Part shown: positions 22,325 through 26,688 of the stretch, piece after piece | Layout of the letters: each line of letters starts with the position of its first letter | Numbering within the stretch: the first letter of the stretch is position 1 | Source of the DNA: Clostridia bacterium | GTDB taxonomy: Bacteria > Bacillota > Clostridia > Christensenellales > Aristaeellaceae | DNA length: 26,688 nucleotides | NCBI GenBank assembly: GCA_900769875.1 | Contig: CAAGII010000033.1 | Location: 1 to 26,688 of the forward strand | Direction of reading: 5' to 3' | The notes under the pieces: model-generated | Seen by the model: only the letters and a program-made list of their open reading frames with translations | Told to the model about the DNA's origin: nothing | The model's database searches: none | Program-made: the position numbers and the translations under genes

Positions 22325-22741
22325 TCACGCGCGACCGGTCATGCGGCGCACGGCCTCGCGCACGGCGGCGTCCACCGCCTCGGGCAGCGTCTGCGACGGC
22401 AGCCCGGCAATGCTGGTCTGGCAGCGGCTGATGGGGATGAGGATTTTATGCGCCGCGCTGCGACCCACGGCCATCGCCATGGCGGGCGTGACCTCGCCCA
22501 GCATCGCGTCGCACAGCACCATGCCGATGGGCGCGAGGATGAGATCGGCGCGCGCCGCGCACACCACGGCGGCGTTTTCGCCCGTTGCGCCGTGCTCGGC
22601 GCCAGCGCGGAGCATGGCGGCGGTCGCCAGCGCGTTGGCGCCCACCACGGTCAGCTCCTGTTCCGGAAGCGCCCGTTTGAGCCCCTCGACCAGCAGCCTG
22701 CCCACACCGCCGCCCTGCGCGTCAAGAATGAGTACCTGCAT
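22325..22741 (-). CDS. DUF3842 family protein
   Basis: This 138-residue protein matches the Clostridia-typical DUF3842 family along its length: MQVLILDAQGGGVGRLLVE at the start, VGANALATAAMLRAGAEHGATGEN in the centre, then ADLILAPIGM, MLGEVTPAMAMAVG and HKILIPISRC near the end. The D-x-Q-G-G-G-[I/V]-G start resembles a nucleotide-binding Rossmann loop, so a small-molecule or nucleotide sensing role is possible; the function is not known. ATG 22741 is preferred because GGGAGG lies 6 nt upstream, while ATG 22747 directly abuts that site. It starts 12 bp after the fucosidase stop and is presumably co-transcribed. Confidence 0.85.
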   Translation of the reverse strand: MQVLILDAQGGGVGRLLVEGLKRALPEQELTVVGANALATAAMLRAGAEHGATGENAAVVCAARADLILAPIGMVLCDAMLGEVTPAMAMAVGRSAAHKILIPISRCQTSIAGLPSQTLPEAVDAAVREAVRRMTGRA

Positions 22742-22753
22742 GCCCATCCTCCC

Positions 22754-24232
22754 TTACGCGCAGGTGACCCTGATGACCACCGGCATGTCGCTGCGATAAG
22801 CGCCCAGATCCACATGCAGCGCTTGCTCGTCGCGCGACCATGCGAGCGCGTCGTCGCAGCCCAGCGCGTGCACCTCACGAATCACGCCGTGGAACAGCGG
22901 CAGATGGCTTGCGTCCGCCTCGCGAAGGCTGGTGATGTCCACCCTGCCGTCCTCCGGGCACACCATGCACACGGCGTAAATGTCCTTGCCGCGGCAGGTG
23001 AAGCGGAAGTCGCGGCTGGTATAGCTTGCGGGCTTGCCGTCGGAGAACTGGCCCTCGACCGATACGGTCGGGCCCTCCTGCGCCATGCGCCACACGCCTG
23101 TGCCGTGGACGGCCTCGCCGTTGACGCGCATCCACGCGCCAAGACCGCGCAGCACCGCCGCGTCGCGCTCGTCGATCAGCCCGTCTTTGGTCGGGCCGAC
23201 GTTGAGCAGCAGGCGGCCGTTTTTGGATACGCAGTCCATCAGCGTCCACACAATCTCCTGCGGGCTCTTGTAGGTGGCGCGGTCGGGCTGCACGGAGTGG
23301 CACCAGCTGCCGCGCATCACGCTGGTATCGCTCTGCCACAGAAAGGGCTTTGCTTCCGCGAACGCGCCGCGCTCGATGTCCGGCACGGCGCAGCCGAACG
23401 GGAACGCGTCGTGCTTGTAGTTGATGACGCAGCCGCCGTAAGGCTCCATGCGGTTGTAATAGTAGGCGGCGAATTTCTGCAGATAGGGCTTGACGGCGCT
23501 GTGCTGAATCCACCAGTCGAAATACATGATCGAGGGATGATACCTGTCCACGATTTCGCACGAGCGCAGCAGCCAGTCCTCCAGAAACTCCTGCGTCGGC
23601 TGCGGCTCGCTGAACAGGTCGTGATGGTTGGCGGGCTCGGGCATCGCGGGCCAGTAGAGGTCGCCGCGCTGAAGGGGCACGTTCACGTCGCTGTCAAACT
23701 CCCTGCCGTGACCGAGGAAGAACCAGTGCTCCACGCGGTGGCTGCTTGCGCCCAGCGTCATGCCGGCGCGTTCCGCCGCGTTGAGCAGATCGCCCATGAT
23801 GTCGCGGTGCGGGCCCATTTCCGCGGCGTTCCAGTGGCTCAGTTCGCTGCGGTAGTTCTGAAAGCCGTCGTGATGCTCCGCCACCGGCACGATATACTCC
23901 GCGCCCGCCTCGGTGAAGAGCTTCACCCATTCGTCGGGGTCGAACTTCTCCATGGTGAACATGGGCACAAAGTCCTTCCAGCCGAAGTCCTTGTGCGCGC
24001 CGTAGTGCGCCAGATGATAGTTGTATTCCTCGCTGCCCTGAATGTACATGTTGCGCGCGTACCAGTCGTGATAAGCGGGCACCGAGAACACGCCCCAGTG
24101 CAGGAAGATGCCCAGGCGCTTTTGCGCGTACCAGGCGGGCACGGGATGGGTGGCAAGGCTGTCCCAGTCGGCATGATAGGGGCCGAGCTCGTTGACGCGG
24201 TCGATCTGCTCAAGATAGAGCTGCTGCTGCAT
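22754..24232 (-). CDS. Alpha-L-fucosidase, glycoside hydrolase family 29
   Basis: This enzyme removes terminal alpha-L-fucose from glycans by a retaining mechanism. The 492-residue protein has no signal peptide and is probably cytoplasmic, acting on imported oligosaccharides. Family features are WYAQKRLGIFLHWGVFSVPA near residue 40, the EYIVPVAEHHDGFQNY segment, HRDIMGDLL, and YFDWW, whose Asp239 is the likely nucleophile. RLLLNVGPTKDGLI follows in the second half, and a beta-sandwich C-terminal domain occupies roughly the last 130 residues. ATG 24232 has GGGAG about 8 nt upstream; an ATG eight codons earlier lacks a site. No transporter or other fucose genes are adjacent, so the sugar pathway is elsewhere. 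Confidence 0.92.
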   Translation of the reverse strand: MQQQLYLEQIDRVNELGPYHADWDSLATHPVPAWYAQKRLGIFLHWGVFSVPAYHDWYARNMYIQGSEEYNYHLAHYGAHKDFGWKDFVPMFTMEKFDPDEWVKLFTEAGAEYIVPVAEHHDGFQNYRSELSHWNAAEMGPHRDIMGDLLNAAERAGMTLGASSHRVEHWFFLGHGREFDSDVNVPLQRGDLYWPAMPEPANHHDLFSEPQPTQEFLEDWLLRSCEIVDRYHPSIMYFDWWIQHSAVKPYLQKFAAYYYNRMEPYGGCVINYKHDAFPFGCAVPDIERGAFAEAKPFLWQSDTSVMRGSWCHSVQPDRATYKSPQEIVWTLMDCVSKNGRLLLNVGPTKDGLIDERDAAVLRGLGAWMRVNGEAVHGTGVWRMAQEGPTVSVEGQFSDGKPASYTSRDFRFTCRGKDIYAVCMVCPEDGRVDITSLREADASHLPLFHGVIREVHALGCDDALAWSRDEQALHVDLGAYRSDMPVVIRVTCA

Positions 24233-24269
24233 GGATAACGCTCCCTTCCAAATCAAGGATTCTGCTCAA

Positions 24270-24298
24270 AGGATAACGGATTGGATGGGGCTTGTCAA
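24270..24298 (-). promoter_or_regulatory. Promoter of the fucosidase-DUF3842 operon
   Basis: On the minus strand TTGACA (24298-24293), a 17 bp spacer and TATCCT (24275-24270). The start site would be near 24263, about 31 nt before ATG 24232. Confidence 0.72.
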
Positions 24299-24339
24299 TC
24301 GTCTTTCCAAAAATCGGGCGTGCTTTTCAGCCTTCGCTC

Positions 24340-24367
24340 TTGCTTCGTGCGCGGAATATGGTATACT
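24340..24367 (+). promoter_or_regulatory. Promoter of the Ig-like repeat protein gene
   Basis: TTGCTT (24340-24345), a 16 bp spacer and TATACT (24362-24367). The start site would be near 24374, giving a leader of about 108 nt. Confidence 0.72.
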
Positions 24368-24481
24368 GTTGGCAGGCATGGGCGGCGCCTGGAAAATATT
24401 TCCTTTTCATGCAATCAATCCGCCCGCTCCTTCGTCAGTATAGATGGAGATCATGTTGCTCAACGAATGGAGGATAAGCAC

Positions 24482-26518
24482 ATGCGCAACAAATGTCTTT
24501 CATGGATGCTTGTGCTGGCGCTGGTTTTGACCATGCTGCCGGTGGCCGCTCTGGCCGATTACGATTTTTATCTTGACAAGTCCGTGGACGCGCTTCCGGC
24601 GGGCGGCACGCTGCAGCTGTCGCTGACCCGGCTCAACGGCGCGCTCGCGAATGGAAAGCTGACCTATTTTACGTCTGACCGCTCCATCGCCACGGTGGAT
24701 GAGCAGGGTCTTGTGACGGCGCACAAGCGCGGCACCGTCACCGTGACCGCCAAGCTGGAGGCGCCCGGCCACACCTACCGCTCGATGCTGACGCTGCAGG
24801 TGTACCAGCCCGTGACCAACCTGTCCGTGAACGAGAGCGGGATGGTGTTCTACGATCCCACGCTGCCCTCCGTGCAGGCGCTGCTCGCGCCCCTTGCGGA
24901 CGGCGACGCTGCGGCTTCCTACAAGGTGATCGGCATGCTGCAGGGCGCGACCCTTGCGCTGGACATTACGCCCGAGCCGTGGGACGCCTCCGTCAAGGGT
25001 GTGAAGGTGAGCAGCTCTGACGAGTCCGTCGTCCGCGTGGTGGACGGGCACACCCTGTACGCTGCCGCGCGCGGCGACTGCGTGGTGACCATTGCCAGCG
25101 AGGCCTATCCCGAGGTGGCGCGCCACTATCGCGTGCTGGTCATCGACCCGGTGCGCTCCATCAGCGTGACTGCGCCCGCGACGGGCATCTACAACGGCGA
25201 TACCCTGCAGGCAACCGCTGTGGTCGGCCCGGCGGAGGCGACCATCAAGGACGTGCGCTGGACGAGCTCTAATCCCTCGGTGGCCATGGTGGATGAGCAG
25301 GGCATGATCACCGGCCTCACCCGCGGCACGGCGGTCATCCGCGCGACTGCGGTGGATGGCTCTGGCGTGAGCGGCGCGATGGAAATCACGGTGCGCCTGC
25401 GTCCCGAGGCCGTTGTGTTTGAGGGCAGCTATACCACGGTGGCGAAGGGCTACGCGACGCAGGTGAAGGCGACCGTGCTGCCCGAGGGCGCCGAGGGTGC
25501 CGAGCTTGCGTGGGCGAGCTCCGATTCCTCCATCGCCGTGGTCAATGACGGCACGGTGGTCGGCGTGAATCCCGGCGTGTGCGTGGTGACCGCAAGCTCC
25601 AAGGATTTCCCGAACGTGAGCGGCATGCATACGGTGCAGGTGCGCGAGCCCGTGCAGAACATCGTGATGCATCAGACCTATCTGGAGCTGATGCCCGGTC
25701 AGAGCGCCCGCCTTGGCTGGACGATTGTGCCCGCCCAGCTGCAGGATACGGCGGTTGAGTTCACCTCGACCGACGCGACCATCGCCTATGTGGATGAGTA
25801 CGGCACCCTGCACGCGCTCAAAGCGGGCAACGCGACCATCACCGCGCGCGTGCTGGACGGCACCAATCGCGCGGCGCACCTGTCGGTGTATGTCCGCCAG
25901 CCTGTGACCGGCGTGAAGATGGCCCGCAGCGCCTACGCGGTGCAGCCCGGGCAGAAGGTGACCGTGCGCGCGGTCATCACCCCTGAAAATGCCAACGATC
26001 AGCGCATGTACTGGTCTGTGGACGATCCCTCTGTCGCGACGGTCAGCGGCTACGGCACCAAGCCGTCCGTGACGGGCCTTGCCTATGGCGTGACGACCCT
26101 GCGCGGCTCCACGGTGGACGGCGGCTTCCGCACCAGCTGCAAGGTGTATGTGTATGATGCGTCGACCGTGGCCTCCGGCATCAGCATCACTGAGCTGTAC
26201 GTTTCCAAGAACGCGGTGAAGCTGGCGTTCTTCAACGGCAGCACCGCGCCCATCTCCCGCTTTGACTTCCGCGTAACGCTGACCGATCAGGACGGCGAGC
26301 CGCTGATCTGCACCTCCGACGGCAAGAGCACCTTCACCGCCAGCTATCGCCACGGCGTGAACCCCGGCGCTTCGACCGTGCACGGCAGCTTCACCTTTGA
26401 CAAGTACAAGCAGCCCTCCAAGCAGATCGGCAAGGTTGAGCTTAAGCTGGAAAGCTGCACGCTGACCGACGGTACGGTGATTCCGCTGAATCTTACGCGG
26501 ACGCTGACCGTGGAGTGA
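24482..26518 (+). CDS. Secreted protein with six bacterial Ig-like (BIG2) domains
   Basis: This 678-residue protein has a signal peptide cut after PVAALA. Six Ig-like BIG2 domains of about 80-110 residues follow, each with the pattern [W/F]-x-S-x-[D/N]-x-S-[I/V]-A-x-V-[D/N]-x-x-G-x-[V/I]-x-G/A-x-x-x-G. Examples are FTSDRSIATVDEQGLVTA, WTSSNPSVAMVDEQGMITG, WASSDSSIAVVNDGTVVG and WSVDDPSVATVSGYG; the second unit is longer and divergent. The last 100 residues form a different domain (ITELYVSKNAVKLAFFNGS, then FDFRVTLTDQDG). No LPXTG, S-layer homology or catalytic motif is seen, so it is released or held by an unknown means. GGAGG lies 8 nt before ATG 24482; the reading frame extends to 24281 but crosses the promoter. 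Likely an adhesin-like or matrix protein. Confidence 0.88.
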   Translation: MRNKCLSWMLVLALVLTMLPVAALADYDFYLDKSVDALPAGGTLQLSLTRLNGALANGKLTYFTSDRSIATVDEQGLVTAHKRGTVTVTAKLEAPGHTYRSMLTLQVYQPVTNLSVNESGMVFYDPTLPSVQALLAPLADGDAAASYKVIGMLQGATLALDITPEPWDASVKGVKVSSSDESVVRVVDGHTLYAAARGDCVVTIASEAYPEVARHYRVLVIDPVRSISVTAPATGIYNGDTLQATAVVGPAEATIKDVRWTSSNPSVAMVDEQGMITGLTRGTAVIRATAVDGSGVSGAMEITVRLRPEAVVFEGSYTTVAKGYATQVKATVLPEGAEGAELAWASSDSSIAVVNDGTVVGVNPGVCVVTASSKDFPNVSGMHTVQVREPVQNIVMHQTYLELMPGQSARLGWTIVPAQLQDTAVEFTSTDATIAYVDEYGTLHALKAGNATITARVLDGTNRAAHLSVYVRQPVTGVKMARSAYAVQPGQKVTVRAVITPENANDQRMYWSVDDPSVATVSGYGTKPSVTGLAYGVTTLRGSTVDGGFRTSCKVYVYDASTVASGISITELYVSKNAVKLAFFNGSTAPISRFDFRVTLTDQDGEPLICTSDGKSTFTASYRHGVNPGASTVHGSFTFDKYKQPSKQIGKVELKLESCTLTDGTVIPLNLTRTLTVE

Positions 26519-26535
26519 CAGGTGACAAACGAAGT

Positions 26536-26566
26536 GGGGCGCTCCTGATTCGGGAGCGCCCCTTTT
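26536..26566 (+). terminator. Intrinsic terminator of the Ig-like protein gene
   Basis: GGGGCGCTCC pairs perfectly with GGAGCGCCCC (26536-26545 and 26553-26562) around a 7-base loop, followed by TTTT. Confidence 0.9.
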
Positions 26567-26598
26567 GCACAAAAATCGCAAAAATCTTCGCAAACCCC

Positions 26599-26627
26599 TT
26601 GCAATTTTCATGCATCTGTGCTATACT
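26599..26627 (+). promoter_or_regulatory. Promoter of the tRNA-Thr gene
   Basis: TTGCAA (26599-26604), a 17 bp spacer and TATACT (26622-26627). Transcription would start near 26634, 18 nt before the tRNA. Confidence 0.78.
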
Positions 26628-26651
26628 CATCATGTTGCCGCAAGGCAGGTT

Positions 26652-26688
26652 GCTGATATAGCTCAGCAGGTAGAGCGCATCCTTGGTA
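26652..26688 (+). tRNA. tRNA-Thr(GGT), 5' half, cut by the window edge
   Basis: The sequence begins with the acceptor arm GCTGATA, then the D arm GCTC-AGCAGGTA-GAGC, then the anticodon stem CATCC and loop TTGGTA. Counting from the stem places GGT at positions 34-36, the anticodon for threonine codon ACC. The 3' half lies beyond the end of the window. Confidence 0.88.

Noticed and set aside
22232..24238. Long plus-strand open frame opposite the fucosidase and DUF3842 genes
   Set aside because: Low-complexity His/Arg/Ala composition and no recognisable features; the minus strand carries two well-matched protein families.
24500..26611. Long minus-strand open frame of about 700 codons opposite the Ig-like gene
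   Set aside because: It is rich in His, Arg and Gly, as expected for the reverse frame of GC-rich coding DNA, has no domain or ribosome binding site, and the plus strand clearly encodes Ig-like repeats.
1..26688. CRISPR array, rRNA genes, phage genes or toxin-antitoxin pair
   Set aside because: No regularly spaced repeats, rRNA-like sequence, structural phage proteins or small paired genes with such features were found on either strand.

Overview
The window is about 27 kb of GC-rich DNA that reads like a Gram-positive anaerobe of the class Clostridia, probably from the gut or rumen. Pointers to this are AGGAGG-type ribosome binding sites, a Bce-type ABC exporter, a DUF3842 gene, a DUF6273-like gene, a split cobalamin-dependent methionine synthase, and many secreted Cys/SH3/Ig-like proteins. 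The taxon is an inference; no rRNA or other decisive marker is present.

Left part (1-12190). The window opens in the last 51 codons of an IS256-type transposase and the right end of that element. A broken GNAT acetyltransferase follows. Next comes a two-gene methionine synthase operon (reactivation domain protein, then MetH without that domain). It converges on a minus-strand operon encoding a secreted phosphodiester glycosidase, a divergent Lgt-like membrane protein and a secreted DUF6273-like protein. argG (minus) and the ruvC-ruvA-ruvB-GNAT-queA operon (plus) diverge from a shared 235 bp region that holds two good promoters and a palindromic operator candidate.

Middle part (12190-17500). 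A BceAB-like transporter operon lies downstream of a large inverted repeat resembling a BceR-type operator, but no two-component system is present in the window. Two related secreted peptidoglycan-binding-like proteins follow on the minus strand, each with its own terminator and near-identical promoters.

Right part (17500-26688). argS is followed by an operon of three paralogous secreted proteins with two SH3b-like domains each and an N-terminal Cys/His cluster of conserved spacing. A minus-strand GH29 alpha-L-fucosidase plus DUF3842 operon diverges from a secreted protein with six Ig-like (BIG2) domains. The window ends inside a tRNA-Thr(GGT) gene.

The most interesting signal is the set of five secreted proteins on both sides of argS. 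Each begins, within a few residues of its predicted signal peptidase site, with a C-x2-[C/H] motif, yet they carry two different kinds of putative wall-binding domain. The three SH3 proteins share the exact spacing C-x2-HP-x20-H-x9-C-x2-CG, followed by H-x6/7-C-x2-CG-[F/Y]. This looks like an undescribed extracellular metal-binding or redox module. Further signals are a recurring TTGC-type -35 element, a shared GCTCC/GGAGC terminator core, three strong palindromes at promoters, and an Lgt paralogue lacking key catalytic residues.
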